Below the pieces are notes generated by a model. It did no database searches. It had not been told where the DNA came from and worked only from the letters and a program-made list of their open reading frames with translations. A DNA stretch of 64,000 nt from Paraburkholderia antibiotica. Lineage in GTDB: Bacteria; Pseudomonadota; Gammaproteobacteria; Burkholderiales; Burkholderiaceae. A program made the translations under genes and the position numbers. The DNA lies in the NCBI RefSeq assembly GCF_012927125.1, contig NZ_JABBFZ010000008.1:1-64000 (forward strand). Reading direction: 5' to 3'. Positions 15,836-26,444 of this stretch are shown piece by piece. Positions within the stretch are counted from its first letter, which is position 1, and every line of letters begins with the position of its first letter.

Positions 15836-15965
15836 AGTCGGGTCTGTGACGCGGAGGCAGTGAGGCCGGGCTGTAATGCGGGTCTGTGACTCGGGGCTGT
15901 GACTCGGGTCTGTGAGGTCGGGCTGTGAAGCCGGACTGTGACGCGGCGCACCGACTCACGGGCCC
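15836..15965. repeat. Degenerate G+T-rich tandem repeat after the peroxiredoxin gene
   Basis: About eight imperfect copies of a roughly 15-base unit close to CGGGTCTGTGACTCG fill this stretch directly after the stop codon. Together with the bases up to 16126 there is no gene. Nothing suggests a function; slippage repeats are the simplest reading. Confidence 0.7.
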
Positions 15966-16126
15966 GTGACGCCGGTCCGTGCCTCATGCGTCGATGCGGC
16001 GACGCGCACGCAGAGCCCAGGCCGTGGGCGCGCGTTGCGCCGGCCACGCGATTCGCACCATGCGGCCTTGCGCGCGGCATCGCGTCGGGTTCGCTAGACT
16101 GAACCCTTTTTCCGGGTGAGCTTGCG

Positions 16127-16591
16127 ATGCCGATTCTGGTTGCGTTGATTGCGCTGATCGCGCTGGTGTATGGCGCGGTACGCGCGTTTGAGGGTCTCGA
16201 AGCCGCGTTCGGGTTGGCGGTGGCGATCGGCGTGGCCGTGCTGGTGGGGCTGTTGATCGTCGCCGCGCTGGCGTACTGGTGGCAACGCCGCCGCGAAGTC
16301 GCGCCGAACGTGCGCGACGGCGACTGGACCCACGAGCTGAAGGGCAGTTGGGGATCGCTGCGGCTCGCGGCGGCCAAGCGGCTGTGCGAGATTCGCGTCG
16401 GCGATGCACAGGGCGCCTATATCTTCGCCGATCTGCTCGGCGCCGAAGCACAGGGCCAGGATGCGCAGGCGCGGCTTGCGCTGAAGGTCAGGGACGCGCG
16501 GCATGGCGAATGGCTCGTGCCGATGGCGGGGGCGCGCGAGGCGCGTCGATGGCAGCGGATTTTTGCGCTGGCTATCGAGCAGAAGCTTTGA
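16127..16591 (+). CDS. Small membrane protein of unknown function
   Basis: A 154-residue protein with two hydrophobic helices (about 2-18 and 25-50, separated by a short charged turn) and a soluble C-terminal domain of about 100 residues (WTHELKGSWGSLRLAAAKRL to the end). I do not recognise a family. The C-terminal part is basic with alternating hydrophobic residues and could face the cytoplasm. It converges on the mdtC gene end; no partner gene is evident. Confidence 0.6.
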   Translation: MPILVALIALIALVYGAVRAFEGLEAAFGLAVAIGVAVLVGLLIVAALAYWWQRRREVAPNVRDGDWTHELKGSWGSLRLAAAKRLCEIRVGDAQGAYIFADLLGAEAQGQDAQARLALKVRDARHGEWLVPMAGAREARRWQRIFALAIEQKL

Positions 16592-16702
16592 GCGGCGGTT
16601 GAGTTTGGCGTGAACGCGGCGGTGGTTGCCGCGGTTGTTTGCTGCTGCGGATTTGCTGTTTCTCCCGCATTTTTCCGCTGCATTTTCGCGCATTTTCTAT
16701 TT

Positions 16703-16776
16703 CCCGCCGGCTGCTCGTTGTAAGCCGGCGGGTTCGCATCGCACGCACCGATACCGCACACAATGCGAACCCGCCG
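16703..16776. terminator. Competing inverted repeats between convergent gene ends
   Basis: A 14-bp perfect inverted repeat (CGGCGGGTTCGCAT at 16726-16739, its complement at 16763-16776) lies between the small membrane protein gene and mdtC. Its left arm also pairs with CCCGCCGGC at 16703-16711. Either hairpin could end transcription, but neither has a T-run, so the assignment as a bidirectional terminator is tentative. Confidence 0.5.
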
Positions 16777-16793
16777 CGCCGTCAGCCCACCCA

Positions 16794-19700
16794 TCAGCCC
16801 GACGTCGGCGCCGTGCCACCGCTGCGGCGCGCCTTGCGCGCTTCCCAACGCACGCGGATGCGATCCATGTACAGATACACGACCGGGGTCGTATAGAGCG
16901 TGAGCATCTGACTCACGATCAAGCCGCCGACGATCGAAATACCCAGCGGCGCGCGCATCTCCGCGCCTTCGCCGCTGCCGAACGCGAGCGGTAGCGCGCC
17001 GAGCAGCGCGGCGCAGGTGGTCATCATGATCGGCCGGAAGCGCAGCAGACAGGCCTGGAAGATCGCGTCGTGCGACGACAGTCCCTTGCGCGACGCGTCG
17101 ATCGCGAAGTCCACCATCATGATCGCGTTCTTCTTCACGATACCGATCAGCAGAATCACGCCGATCAGCGCGATGATGCTGAACTCGGTCTTGAAGAGCA
17201 GCAGCGCGAGCAGCGCGCCGACGCCCGCGGACGGCAGCGTGGACAGGATCGTCAGCGGATGGATGTAGCTCTCGTACAGGATGCCGAGCACGATGTAGAC
17301 CGCCGCGAGCGCGGCGAGGATCAGGATCGGCTGATCGGACATCGACTGCTGGAACGCCTGCGCGGTGCCCTGGAAGCTGCCGTGAATCGTCGCCGGCATA
17401 CCGATCTCGGCCATCGTGTCGTAGATCACCTGGGTGGCCGTGGACAGCGACACGCCCGGCGGCAGGTTGAACGAGATCGTCGACGCGACGAACTGGCTCT
17501 GGTGATTGACTGATAGCGGCGTGGTGCCCGGCCCGAAGCTCGCGATCGCCGAGAGCGGCACCATCGTTTCCTTCGACGTCGACACCGCCGAGCCCGACGA
17601 CGCGCTCGACTTGCCGCTCGCCGCGATCGAGTTGATCGCCTGGTTGCGCGCCGAGTCGGCGGCAATGCTGGCCGCGCTCGTCGCGGTGGTGGCTGCGGTG
17701 CCGCCCGCTGTTGCACTGGTCGTCGCGCTGGTCGTGGCGGCGGTGGCAGTCGTCACGGTGCCGGCCGGCGCGTTGGTGGTCTGTGCGCCGCTCGCGGTGC
17801 CGCCCGACGTGCTGACGTAGATCTCGTTGAGAATCTCCGGGCTCTGCCAATAGCGCGGCGCGACTTCCATCACGACGTGATACTGGTTCAGCGGGTTGTA
17901 GATCGTCGACACCTGGCGCTGGCCGAACGCGTCGTACAGCGTGTTGTCGATCTGCGCGGGCTTGATGCCCAGGCGCGACGCGGTGGCGCGGTCGATCGTC
18001 ACCATCGTTTCGAGGCCGCCTTGCTGCTGGTCGGAGTTCACGTCCGCGAGCTCCTTGCGCGCCTGCAGCGCCTCGGTGAGCTTCGGCCCCCACTTGTAGA
18101 GATCGGGCGTCGAATCGGCGAGCAGCGTGAACTGATACTGCGCGTTCGATTGCCGGCCGCCGACGCGGATGTCCTGCACCGGCTGCAGGAACGTGCGCGC
18201 GCCGGCCACGTCGCCGAGCGGCGCGCGCAGTTGCTGGATCACCTGGTCGGCGGACAGCTTGCGTTCGCTCTTCGGCTTCAGCGACACGAACATGAAACCC
18301 GAGTTGGTCTGCCGGCCGCCGGTAAAGCCGACCACACTCTCGACCGCCGGGTTCTTGCCGACGATCGCCATCATCTCGGAGAACTTGCCCTTCATCGCCT
18401 GGAACGACGTGCTCTGGTCGGCCTGGATACCGCCCACGAGGCGCCCAGTGTCCTGCTGCGGGAAGAAGCCCTTCGGCACGATGATATAGAGCGCGATATT
18501 CAGCGCGATGGTCAGCAGCAGAATGCCGACGATCAGCAGCGGGTGAGCGAGCGCCCATCGCAGCGTGCGTTCGTAGCCGTTCTGCATCGACATGAAACCG
18601 CGTTCTAGCCAGCGGCCGAAGCGGCCTTCCTCGCGCTGTTCGTGCTTCTCGCGCAGAAGCCGCGAGCACATCATCGGCGTGAGCGTGAGCGACACCACCA
18701 GCGACACCGCGATCGCGAGCGACAGCGTCAGCGCGAACTCGCGGAACAGGCGCCCGACGATGCCGCCCATCAGCAGAATAGGCAGGAACACCGCGACGAG
18801 CGAAATGCTGATCGACATCACCGTGAAGCCGACCTCGCGCGCGCCGATGAACGCGGCCTTCATGCGCGGCATGCCGTCTTCGATATGCCGCGAAATGTTC
18901 TCCAGCACGACGATCGCGTCGTCGACCACGAAGCCGGTCGCGATGGTCAGCGCCATCAGCGACAGGTTGTCGAGCGAGAAGCCCATCAGGTACATCGCGC
19001 CGAACGTGCCGACGATCGAGATCGGCACCGCCACGCTTGGAATCAGCGTGGCGCGCCAGTTGCGCAGGAACAGGAACACCACCATCACGACCAGCGCGAC
19101 CGCGATCACCAGCGTGCGCTGGGTGTCCTTCAGCGACGCGCGGATCGTGGTGGAGCGGTCCGAGGTCGGCTCGATGTCGACGTCCGCCGGCAGCGACGCG
19201 TGCAGTTGCGGCAGCATCGCCTTCACGCGGTCGACCGTCTCGATGATGTTCGCGCCGGGCTGCCGGTACAGGATCACCAGCACCGAGTGCTTGCCGTTGA
19301 ACAGACCCAGATTGCGCAGGTCCTCGACCGAATCGACGACCTCGCCCATGTCGGAGAGTTTGACCGGCGCGCCGTTGCGGTAGGCGATCACGAGGTCCTT
19401 GTACTGCGACGCCTTGCTCGCCTGATCGTTGGTGTACAGCTGCACGCGGTTTTCGCCGAACTCGATCGCGCCCTTCGGGCTGTTCGCGTTGGCCGCGGCG
19501 AGCGCCGCGCGTACGTCTTCGAGGCCGATCCCGTAGTGCGACAGCGCGTGCGGCTGCAGCTCGACGCGCACGGCCGGGTTCGCCGAACCGTTCACGTCGA
19601 CTTCGCCGACACCCTGCACCTGCGACAGCGACTGCTGCAGCACCGTGGCCGCCGAGTCGTACAATTGCCCGGCGGTCAGCGTGCTCGAGGTGAGCGCGAG

Positions 19701-20123
19701 AATCAGGATCGGCGCGTCGGCCGGGTTGACCTTGTGATAGGTCGGGTTGCTGCGCAGGCTCGCGGGCAGGTCGGCGCGCGCCGCGTTGATGGCGGCCTGC
19801 ACGTCGCGCGCGGCGCCGTCGATGTCGCGGTTCAGGCCGAACTGCAGCGTGATGCGCGTCGAGCCGACCGAGCTTTGCGAGGTCATCTCGGTGACGTCGG
19901 CGATCGAGCCCAGATGCCGCTCCAGCGGACTCGCGACGCTGGTCGCGACGGTCTCCGGACTGCCGCCCGGCAGCGACGCCTGCACCGAGATGGTCGGGAA
20001 GTCGACCTGCGGCAACGGCGCGACCGGCAGCTTCGTGAACGCGAACACGCCCGACAGCGCGATGCCGATCGCCAGCAGCGTGGTGGCGACCGGACGGGAA
20101 ATAAACGGACGCGACAGATTCAT
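16794..20123 (-). CDS. mdtC: RND efflux pump permease MdtC
   Basis: A 1109-residue resistance-nodulation-division permease, the second of two that form the MdtBC heteromultimer in the inner membrane. It opens [20 protein letters not shown] and has the twelve-helix RND layout, with the proton-relay pair in [16 protein letters not shown]. The MdtABC system exports drugs, bile salts and flavonoids. Compared with the usual length of about 1025 residues it carries an extra Thr/Ala/Ser-rich segment of roughly 75-80 residues at about 770-850 in the second periplasmic loop. It begins three bases after the mdtB stop codon. No outer-membrane factor gene follows. Confidence 0.93.
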   Translation of the reverse strand: MNLSRPFISRPVATTLLAIGIALSGVFAFTKLPVAPLPQVDFPTISVQASLPGGSPETVATSVASPLERHLGSIADVTEMTSQSSVGSTRITLQFGLNRDIDGAARDVQAAINAARADLPASLRSNPTYHKVNPADAPILILALTSSTLTAGQLYDSAATVLQQSLSQVQGVGEVDVNGSANPAVRVELQPHALSHYGIGLEDVRAALAAANANSPKGAIEFGENRVQLYTNDQASKASQYKDLVIAYRNGAPVKLSDMGEVVDSVEDLRNLGLFNGKHSVLVILYRQPGANIIETVDRVKAMLPQLHASLPADVDIEPTSDRSTTIRASLKDTQRTLVIAVALVVMVVFLFLRNWRATLIPSVAVPISIVGTFGAMYLMGFSLDNLSLMALTIATGFVVDDAIVVLENISRHIEDGMPRMKAAFIGAREVGFTVMSISISLVAVFLPILLMGGIVGRLFREFALTLSLAIAVSLVVSLTLTPMMCSRLLREKHEQREEGRFGRWLERGFMSMQNGYERTLRWALAHPLLIVGILLLTIALNIALYIIVPKGFFPQQDTGRLVGGIQADQSTSFQAMKGKFSEMMAIVGKNPAVESVVGFTGGRQTNSGFMFVSLKPKSERKLSADQVIQQLRAPLGDVAGARTFLQPVQDIRVGGRQSNAQYQFTLLADSTPDLYKWGPKLTEALQARKELADVNSDQQQGGLETMVTIDRATASRLGIKPAQIDNTLYDAFGQRQVSTIYNPLNQYHVVMEVAPRYWQSPEILNEIYVSTSGGTASGAQTTNAPAGTVTTATAATTSATTSATAGGTAATTATSAASIAADSARNQAINSIAASGKSSASSGSAVSTSKETMVPLSAIASFGPGTTPLSVNHQSQFVASTISFNLPPGVSLSTATQVIYDTMAEIGMPATIHGSFQGTAQAFQQSMSDQPILILAALAAVYIVLGILYESYIHPLTILSTLPSAGVGALLALLLFKTEFSIIALIGVILLIGIVKKNAIMMVDFAIDASRKGLSSHDAIFQACLLRFRPIMMTTCAALLGALPLAFGSGEGAEMRAPLGISIVGGLIVSQMLTLYTTPVVYLYMDRIRVRWEARKARRSGGTAPTSG

Positions 20124-20126
20124 CGC

Positions 20127-23100
20127 CTAGTTCCCTGCGTCGGTGGCGGGCGGCGTTGCGCTACCGGACGAGTCGTCGCGGTGAAAGCGCTCGCGCAGCC
20201 GACGGCCGAGCGAATCGAACGCGAGGTAGATCACCGGCGTCGTGAACAGCGTCAGCAACTGACTCACGATCAGACCGCCGGCGATCGCGATACCGAGCGG
20301 GCGGCGCAGCTCCGAGCCTGCGCCGGTGCCGAGCATCAGCGGCAGCGCGCCGAGCAGGGCGGCCAGGGTGGTCATCAGGATCGGCCGGAAGCGCAGCAGA
20401 CACGCCTGGTAGATCGCCTCGCGCGGCGGCTTGCCTTCCTCGCGCTCGGCGTAGAGCGCGAAGTCGATCATCATGATCGCGTTCTTCTTCACGATACCGA
20501 TCAGCAGCACGATGCCGATGATGCCGATGATGTCGAGATCGTGACCGGTGATGAGCAGCGCGAGCAGCGCGCCGACGCCGGCCGACGGCAGCGTGGAGAG
20601 GATCGTGATCGGATGGATGAAGCTTTCGTACAGCACGCCGAGCACGATGTACATCGTGACGATCGCCGCGAGGATCAGGAACAGTTCGTTCGCGAGCGAC
20701 GCCTGGAACGCGAGCGCCGCGCCCTGGTAACGGGTCTGGAACGACGCGGGCAGGCCGATGTCCTTCTGCGCCTGATCGATCGCCTTGACCGCCGCGCCGA
20801 GCGACGAACCCGGCGCGAGGTTGAACGACACCGTGGTGGCCGGGAACTGGCTCAGGTGCGTGACGAGCAGCGGCGCGGGCCGCTCGATGAACTTCGCGAT
20901 CGACGACAGCGGCACCTGGCCGCCGCTCGACGTGGAGGAGGGCAGATAGATCGAATTCAGCGACTCGGTGTAGTGCTGCATCTCCGGCTGCGCTTCGAGG
21001 ATCACGCGGTACTGGTTCGACTGCGTGAAGATCGTCGAGATGATGCGCTGGCCGAACGCGTCGTACAGCGCGCTGTCGATCGTGGCCGGCGTGATGCCGA
21101 AGCGCGAGGCGGTCGCGCGGTCGATCTCGATGAACACCGAGCGGCCGTTGTCCTGCAGATCGGTCGCGACGTCCGCGAGTTCGGGCGACTGCTTCAGCCG
21201 GTCGACCAGCTTCGGCACCCACGTGGTGAATTCGCTGATGTTCGGATCGGTGAGCATGAACTGGTACTGCGTCGGGCTCACCGTCGAGTCGATCGTCAGG
21301 TCCTGCACCGGCTGCATGTAGAGCGTGGCGCCCGCGATGTGCGCGACGTCGTGCTGCAACTGGCGGATCACCTCGCTCGCGGTGTTGCTGCGGTCGTCGC
21401 GCGGCTTCAGGTTGATCAGCATGCGGCCGCTGTTCAGCGTGATGTTGCTGCCGTCCACGCCGATGAACGAGGTCAGGCTCTCGACGTCCGGATTCTTCAG
21501 GATCTGGTCGGCGAGCGCCTGCTGGCGTTCGGCCATCGACGCGAACGACACCGATTGCGGCATCTGCGTGATCGCCTGGATCACGCCGGTGTCCTGCACC
21601 GGGAAGAAGCCCTTCGGCACGAACACGTAAAGCAGGCCGGTCAGCACCAGCGTGAGGACCGCGACGACCAGCGTGGAGCGCTGCCGGTTCAGCACCCACG
21701 TGAGTCCGACCGCGTAGCGCGCGATCACCCAGTCGATCGCGCGGTGCGCCTTCGCCTCGAAGCGGTGGCTCTCGTGCGGCGGCGTGTGGCGCAGCAGCTT
21801 CGCGCACATCATCGGCACGAGCGTCAGCGAGACAACCGCCGAGATCACGATGGTCACCGCGAGCGTGATCGCGAATTCGTGGAACAGGCGGCCGACCACG
21901 TCGCCCATGAAGAGCAGCGGAATCAGCACCGCGATCAGCGAGACCGTCAGCGAGATGATCGTGAAGCCGATCTGTTTGGAGCCCTTCAGCGCGGCTTCGA
22001 GCGGCGGCTCGCCTTCCTCGACGTAGCGCGCGATGTTCTCGATCATCACGATCGCATCGTCGACGACGAAGCCGGTCGCGATGGTCAGCGCCATCAGCGA
22101 TAGGTTGTCCAGCGAGAAGCCGCACAGGTACATCACCGCGAGCGTGCCGATCAGCGACAGCGGCACCGAGAGGCTCGGAATGATCGTCGCGTAGACGTTG
22201 GCGAGGAACAGGTACATCACCAGCACGACCAGCACGACCGACATCGCCAGTTCGAACTGCACGTCGCGCACCGATGCGCGGATCGTGGTGGTGCGGTCGG
22301 TGACGATCTGCACGTCGAGTGCGGCGGGCAGCGCCTGCTGCAGCTGCGGCAGCAGCTTCTTGATGCTGTCGACCACCTGGATCACGTTGGCGCCCGGCTG
22401 GCGCTGCACGTTCAGGATGATTGCCGGGGTGTTGTCGACCCACGCGCCGAGCTTGGTGTTCTCCGGACCCTCGACGATATTCGCGACGTCGGTCAGCATC
22501 ACCGGGCGGCCGCTCTTGTACGCGATCACCGCAGTCTTGTACTGCGAGGCGTCGGTCAGTTGATCGTTCGAATTGATCGTGTAGTTGCGCGTCGGGCCGT
22601 CGAAGTTGCCCTTCGGCGTGTTGACGTTGAGGTTCGAGACGGTGGTGCGCAGATCGTCGAGATTCAGGCCGTACGCGGCGAGCGCGCGCGGATTCGCCTG
22701 AATCCGGATCGCCGGGCGCTGGCCGCCCGACAGGCTCACCAGACCGACCCCCGCGACCTGCGAAATCTTCTGCGCGAGCCGCGTGTCGGCGAGGTCCTGC
22801 ACCTGGGTGAGCGGCAGTGTCTTCGAGGTAATCGCGAGCGTCATGATCGGCGCGTCGGCCGGGTTGACCTTCGCGTAGATTGGCGGCGCGGGCAGGTCGG
22901 ACGGCAGCAGGTTGCCGGCCGCGTTGATCGCGGCCTGCACTTCCTGCTCGGCGATGTCGAGCGGCAGATCGAGGCTGAACTGCAGCGTGATGATCGACGA
23001 GCCGGCCGAACTTTGCGAGGACATCTGGTTCAGCGACGGCATCTGCCCGAACTGCCGTTCGAGCGGCGCGGTCACCGACGAGGTCATCACGTCCGGGCTC

Positions 23101-23261
23101 GCGCCCGGATAGAAGGTCTGCACCTGGATGGTCGGATAGTCGACTTCGGGCAGCGCGGAGAGCGGCAGAAAGCGCAGCGCGACGAGGCCGACCAGCATGA
23201 TCGCCGCCATCAGCAGCGCGGTGCCGACGGGACGCAGAATAAAGGCGCGGGATGGATTCAT
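20127..23261 (-). CDS. mdtB: RND efflux pump permease MdtB
   Basis: A 1044-residue RND permease of normal length opening [20 protein letters not shown]. The transmembrane Asp pair is in [16 protein letters not shown], and the conserved [14 protein letters not shown] follows helix 5. It pairs with MdtC and the fusion protein MdtA. The three genes run mdtA-mdtB-mdtC with gaps of 23 and 3 bases, so they form one transcript. It shares its order of domains with MdtC but lacks that protein's periplasmic insertion. Confidence 0.94.
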   Translation of the reverse strand: MNPSRAFILRPVGTALLMAAIMLVGLVALRFLPLSALPEVDYPTIQVQTFYPGASPDVMTSSVTAPLERQFGQMPSLNQMSSQSSAGSSIITLQFSLDLPLDIAEQEVQAAINAAGNLLPSDLPAPPIYAKVNPADAPIMTLAITSKTLPLTQVQDLADTRLAQKISQVAGVGLVSLSGGQRPAIRIQANPRALAAYGLNLDDLRTTVSNLNVNTPKGNFDGPTRNYTINSNDQLTDASQYKTAVIAYKSGRPVMLTDVANIVEGPENTKLGAWVDNTPAIILNVQRQPGANVIQVVDSIKKLLPQLQQALPAALDVQIVTDRTTTIRASVRDVQFELAMSVVLVVLVMYLFLANVYATIIPSLSVPLSLIGTLAVMYLCGFSLDNLSLMALTIATGFVVDDAIVMIENIARYVEEGEPPLEAALKGSKQIGFTIISLTVSLIAVLIPLLFMGDVVGRLFHEFAITLAVTIVISAVVSLTLVPMMCAKLLRHTPPHESHRFEAKAHRAIDWVIARYAVGLTWVLNRQRSTLVVAVLTLVLTGLLYVFVPKGFFPVQDTGVIQAITQMPQSVSFASMAERQQALADQILKNPDVESLTSFIGVDGSNITLNSGRMLINLKPRDDRSNTASEVIRQLQHDVAHIAGATLYMQPVQDLTIDSTVSPTQYQFMLTDPNISEFTTWVPKLVDRLKQSPELADVATDLQDNGRSVFIEIDRATASRFGITPATIDSALYDAFGQRIISTIFTQSNQYRVILEAQPEMQHYTESLNSIYLPSSTSSGGQVPLSSIAKFIERPAPLLVTHLSQFPATTVSFNLAPGSSLGAAVKAIDQAQKDIGLPASFQTRYQGAALAFQASLANELFLILAAIVTMYIVLGVLYESFIHPITILSTLPSAGVGALLALLITGHDLDIIGIIGIVLLIGIVKKNAIMMIDFALYAEREEGKPPREAIYQACLLRFRPILMTTLAALLGALPLMLGTGAGSELRRPLGIAIAGGLIVSQLLTLFTTPVIYLAFDSLGRRLRERFHRDDSSGSATPPATDAGN

Positions 23262-23284
23262 GCGGTAAGTGCCGTGCCTTTACT

Positions 23285-24673
23285 TTATTGCGAAGCCTGC
23301 GACGCGTGCCGGCCGTGGTGCGCGTGCGCGCCGGATGCACCGGACGCAGCGGCAGCGTCGCTCGCGCCGTGCGCGCCCGAGGCGCCGCGCGGCCGGTCGG
23401 CCGGGATCGTGATCTTCGCGCCTTCGCGCAGACGGTCCGAACCGTCGATCACGACGCGCTCGCCGACCGCGAGGCCCGACTGGATGCTGGTGCGCTCGCC
23501 ATCGACCGGGCCGACCTTGATCTGGCGCACGGTGACCGTGTTGTCCGGCTTCACGACGTACACGAAGGTGCCCATCGAGCCGTTGAGCACCGCCGAGGTC
23601 GGCACGATCACCGCGTCCTTGATCGTATCGACGAGCAGGCGGGTGTTGACGAACTGATTCGGGAACAGGCGGTTGTCCTTGTTCTCGAAGATCGCGCGCA
23701 GCTTGACCGTGCCGGTGCTCGTGTCGATCTGGTTGTCCATCGTCTTCAGCGAGCCGACTTCGAGCGGGTGCGTGTTGCTGCGGTCGTACGCGGTGGCCGA
23801 CAGCTGCTCGCCGTTCTGTGTGTGCTGGATGATCTGCTGCAGGTTGTCTTCGGAGGTCGTGAAGACCACGCTGATCGGATCGAGCTGCGTAATCACGACG
23901 ATGCCGTTGGTGAGGCCCGAGGTCACGTAGTTGCCCGCGTCGACCTGGCGCAGACCGATGCGCCCGGACACCGGCGCGGTGATGCGCGCGTACACGAGGT
24001 CGAGCTTGAAGCTGTCGATGTTCGCCTGGTCGGACTTGACCGTGCCTTCGTATTGCCGCACCAGCGACGCCTGGGTGTCGACCTGCTGGCTCGCGATCGA
24101 GTCCTGCGCGAGCAGCGTCTGATAGCGCTTCAGATCGAGGCGCGCGGTGGCGAGCAACGCCTGGTCGCGCACCAGCGTGCCCTCGGCGTTACGCAGCGAA
24201 ATCTCATAGGGGCGTGGATCGATCTGGGCCAGCACGTCGCCCTTTTTGACCATCTGGCCTTCCTTGAAATAGACCTGCTGCAGCACGCCGCTCAGCTGCG
24301 GCAGCACGGTGACGGTGGCGAGCGGCGTGACCGTGCCGAGCGCGGTCAGCACGACCGGCATTTCGCCTTGCGACGCGGTCGCGACGTGCACCGGTTGCGC
24401 CATATTGGCCATCGCGTTCGGACCGCCCCGGCCGAAGCGGCCGCCGCGCGCGCCGCTCGCGGCACCGGGCGCGCTCGCGCCGCTGCCGGGTCCGCCCCAC
24501 GGATGCCAGCGCCACAGCACGACGCCGAGCACGATCAGCACGGCGACGATGATCGCGATGGTGCGGCCGCGATGCCGCTTCACTGCGCCGGGCGCGCTCG
24601 CTTGCGCGCCGCCCGCGGACGGTTGGGAAGCGACAGGGCGTTGGGTTTCCGGGTGCTTTTGTTGTTCGTCCAT
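23285..24673 (-). CDS. mdtA: RND efflux membrane fusion protein MdtA
   Basis: A 462-residue periplasmic adaptor. A short cytoplasmic, Pro/Ala-rich N-terminus precedes one membrane helix (about 38-55), then a Gly/Ala-rich linker, the barrel-sandwich lipoyl motif (SGVLQQVYFKEGQMVKKGDV), an alpha-hairpin, and the beta-barrel (ITAPVSGRIGLRQVDAGNYV). The C-terminal 35 residues are rich in Ala, Gly, Ser and His. It links MdtBC to an outer-membrane channel that is not encoded in this window. First gene of the operon. Confidence 0.93.
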   Translation of the reverse strand: MDEQQKHPETQRPVASQPSAGGAQASAPGAVKRHRGRTIAIIVAVLIVLGVVLWRWHPWGGPGSGASAPGAASGARGGRFGRGGPNAMANMAQPVHVATASQGEMPVVLTALGTVTPLATVTVLPQLSGVLQQVYFKEGQMVKKGDVLAQIDPRPYEISLRNAEGTLVRDQALLATARLDLKRYQTLLAQDSIASQQVDTQASLVRQYEGTVKSDQANIDSFKLDLVYARITAPVSGRIGLRQVDAGNYVTSGLTNGIVVITQLDPISVVFTTSEDNLQQIIQHTQNGEQLSATAYDRSNTHPLEVGSLKTMDNQIDTSTGTVKLRAIFENKDNRLFPNQFVNTRLLVDTIKDAVIVPTSAVLNGSMGTFVYVVKPDNTVTVRQIKVGPVDGERTSIQSGLAVGERVVIDGSDRLREGAKITIPADRPRGASGAHGASDAAAASGASGAHAHHGRHASQASQ

Positions 24674-25099
24674 CGATTCGGTCAGGTGGCTGGCTTGGTG
24701 ATGTGAGCCGCTCGCGCGGTTGCCGCCGTCGAACGGAGGGCACCGGCACGCGGGCGGCGGGACAGGCGGTTTCGGCTGCGGGCGCGCCGTGCAACGTTCA
24801 GCGCGATACTACCCGACGCGCGGGACAAAGATGTTAACGCAGTGCGGAGTCGGCAATGCGGAGTCGTCACGGCCGGGCGGGGCCGTTGGCGACCGCGCTC
24901 ACGGCGCGCCGCATGCGTTCCCGCGACCGGGATGCGTGATCGTACGTTGCGGCCTCTGTAACAGTCCAGCCACGTATTTTTCGATTGATTACGAAGGTTA
25001 CAGAGACGTAGGGAAATTGTTGGCGAAGCGGTGGACTGGCGAAATCCGGGTCGCCTTGCGGCGGCCGGCCGCTTGACAGGAGGAAGTGCGCCCGGCGGT
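24674..25099. promoter_or_regulatory. mdtABC upstream region
   Basis: No gene in these 426 bases. They hold the mdtA promoter and the end of the IclR gene. The one notable element is a 9-bp perfect inverted repeat, CTCTGTAAC at 24954-24962 and GTTACAGAG at 24997-25005, 34 bases apart. It may be a regulator site or an RNA hairpin; no two-component partner is adjacent. Confidence 0.5.
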
Positions 25100-25939
25100 T
25101 TACTGATCGAGCCGGCGCCCCGGTGTGCCGCCGATTTCCAGCACGATCTTGCCGATGCAGTCGAGCAGGGCCGGCGCGGCGCTCGAGATCAGCCAGTCGC
25201 GCGGACACTGGTCGGCCGAGCCGCCGCAGTTGACCGCGTAGCGTTCGCCCGACGGCCCGACGAAGCCGAGCGCGATCGCGTTCAGGCCGTCGTACCACTC
25301 GCCGGTGGCGATCGCGAAGCCGCGCTCGAGCGTGTCGCGGATCGCGTTGTCGAGGCGGCTGCCGAGGTAGCCCCATTCGTCGCCTTCGGCCGTCTGCAGG
25401 CCGGCGAGCAACTGGTCGCGTTCCGGCTCGGCGAGCGCCGCGAGATAGGCGCGGCCGACCGCGGTGCGTGCGAGGCTCATGCGCGAGCCGATCTCGAGCC
25501 GCGAGACGAGGACCGCCGAGCGCGGCCGGATCGTATCGATCACCACCATGTCGTAGCGGTCGCGCACCGCGAGATGCACCGACAGCGCGGTGCGTTCCGC
25601 GAGTTCGATCAGGAACGGGCGCGCGCGGGCGCGAATGTCGAAATTACGCAGAAAGCCGTTGCTCAGTTCCAGTACCGACGAGGTCAGCACGAAGCGCTCG
25701 CTATCCGGCTGGCGCAGCAGAAAACCGGTGCCGACCAGCGTCGCGGTGATGCGCGAGACGGTCGGTTTCGGGATGCCGGTCAGCTCGGCGAGTTCGCGGT
25801 TGCTGAGCGGCGCGTGGGCGGCGGCGATCGAGCGCAGCACGGTCAGGCCGCGAGCGAGCGCGGTGACTTCGTCGCCGGCGCCGTCCTTACTGTCTTTGAC
25901 GGGCGTAGCGGGGAGAGGAAAAGGCTTGGATCGGTTCAT
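25100..25939 (-). CDS. IclR-family transcriptional regulator
   Basis: A 279-residue regulator: an N-terminal winged helix-turn-helix (about 25-90, with LSNRELAELTGIPKPTVSRI) and the IclR effector-binding domain (about 105-270, with MSLARTAVGRAYLAAL and FVGPSGERYAVNCGG). Members near PcaR/PobR sense aromatic acids, but that placement is only by overall resemblance. No divergent or adjacent catabolic gene fits; the neighbour on one side is mdtABC and on the other a candidate non-coding RNA. The target is therefore unknown, perhaps distant. Confidence 0.88.
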   Translation of the reverse strand: MNRSKPFPLPATPVKDSKDGAGDEVTALARGLTVLRSIAAAHAPLSNRELAELTGIPKPTVSRITATLVGTGFLLRQPDSERFVLTSSVLELSNGFLRNFDIRARARPFLIELAERTALSVHLAVRDRYDMVVIDTIRPRSAVLVSRLEIGSRMSLARTAVGRAYLAALAEPERDQLLAGLQTAEGDEWGYLGSRLDNAIRDTLERGFAIATGEWYDGLNAIALGFVGPSGERYAVNCGGSADQCPRDWLISSAAPALLDCIGKIVLEIGGTPGRRLDQ

Positions 25940-26142
25940 ACGCTTTTTGAGAACTATATTTCAAATTATTTATTCGTGCCGTATTGGCGCTCTGTCCGAT
26001 GACGGCGGCGATGATCTCCAAACCGATCTATTAGTTTCATTTTTTCTTTAGAAAATCATTGTATCGGAATAAATTACTGAAATCGGTGAAAGCGTTTTAT
26101 GTTTTGCTTGACTTAGTCAGCATAAGCATAAAAAATGGAATC
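25940..26142. promoter_or_regulatory. A+T-rich intergenic region upstream of the IclR gene
   Basis: No gene. The stretch is strikingly A+T-rich for this window and presumably carries the minus-strand promoter of the IclR gene. At its right end, TTGACT (26108-26113) followed at 17 bases by AAAAAT (26131-26136) is a possible sigma-70 promoter on the plus strand for the transcript that ends at the tandem terminators. Confidence 0.45.
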
Positions 26143-26314
26143 TCATTTCGAAAGATGAGGCAATCTCTCGCTGTTTGCTCAAATACTGGGCGGTCGGTTT
26201 GAAGTCGCCAGGCTTCTGCGGTATGGCCTGATCGCGATCAAGCGGGGCACCGGTTTCCGGTTCCTCCTCTCACTTCTGACTTCTGAATAGCGTCTTTCGA
26301 ATACCGTCTCTCAG

Positions 26315-26350
26315 GTTCTAGCACGGCCCTCGGAATGGCTAGAACTTTTT
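26315..26350 (+). terminator. Rho-independent terminator (first of two)
   Basis: GTTCTAGC (26315-26322) and GCTAGAAC (26338-26345) form a perfect 8-bp stem followed by TTTTT, oriented for plus-strand transcripts. Confidence 0.8.
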
Positions 26351-26382
26351 AAAGCGTCACGGCAACGTGGCGCTTTTTTTTT
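26351..26382 (+). terminator. Rho-independent terminator (second of two)
   Basis: AAAGCGTCACG, a GCAA loop, then CGTGGCGCTTT make an 11-bp stem with one G-T pair, followed by a run of nine T. It directly follows the first terminator and has the same orientation. Confidence 0.88.
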
Positions 26383-26444
26383 GATATCTATCGGCGAACA
26401 ACAAAGCCCGCAGCAATGGGAAAGCCGGCGGTCGATTCCCCGGA

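Larger units (their letters stand above)
26143..26382 (+). ncRNA. Candidate small non-coding RNA
   Basis: About 210-240 bases between a sigma-70-like promoter and two tandem plus-strand terminators, with no open frame (the only ATG nearby, 26135, stops after seven codons). The predicted 5' end forms a CTCAT/ATGAG hairpin (26142-26159). An unpaired-looking TTCCTCCTCTC (26261-26271) is complementary to Shine-Dalgarno sequences, a feature of some regulatory RNAs that block translation. The two flanking genes are on the minus strand, so the terminators cannot belong to them. No known RNA family is recognised. Confidence 0.45.

Noticed and set aside
16592..16793. Missing outer-membrane factor gene after mdtC
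   Set aside because: The bases after mdtC hold only inverted repeats, and the next gene is convergent, so the pump must use a channel from elsewhere; not a broken gene.
18642..22103. Very long open frame on the plus strand (over 1100 codons) antisense to mdtC and mdtB
   Set aside because: It is rich in Arg, His and Asp and has no domain; the minus strand carries unmistakable RND permeases. High GC lowers the frequency of stops in the opposite strand.
26135..26158. Short coding frame at the start of the candidate small RNA
   Set aside because: It stops after seven codons and has no Shine-Dalgarno.
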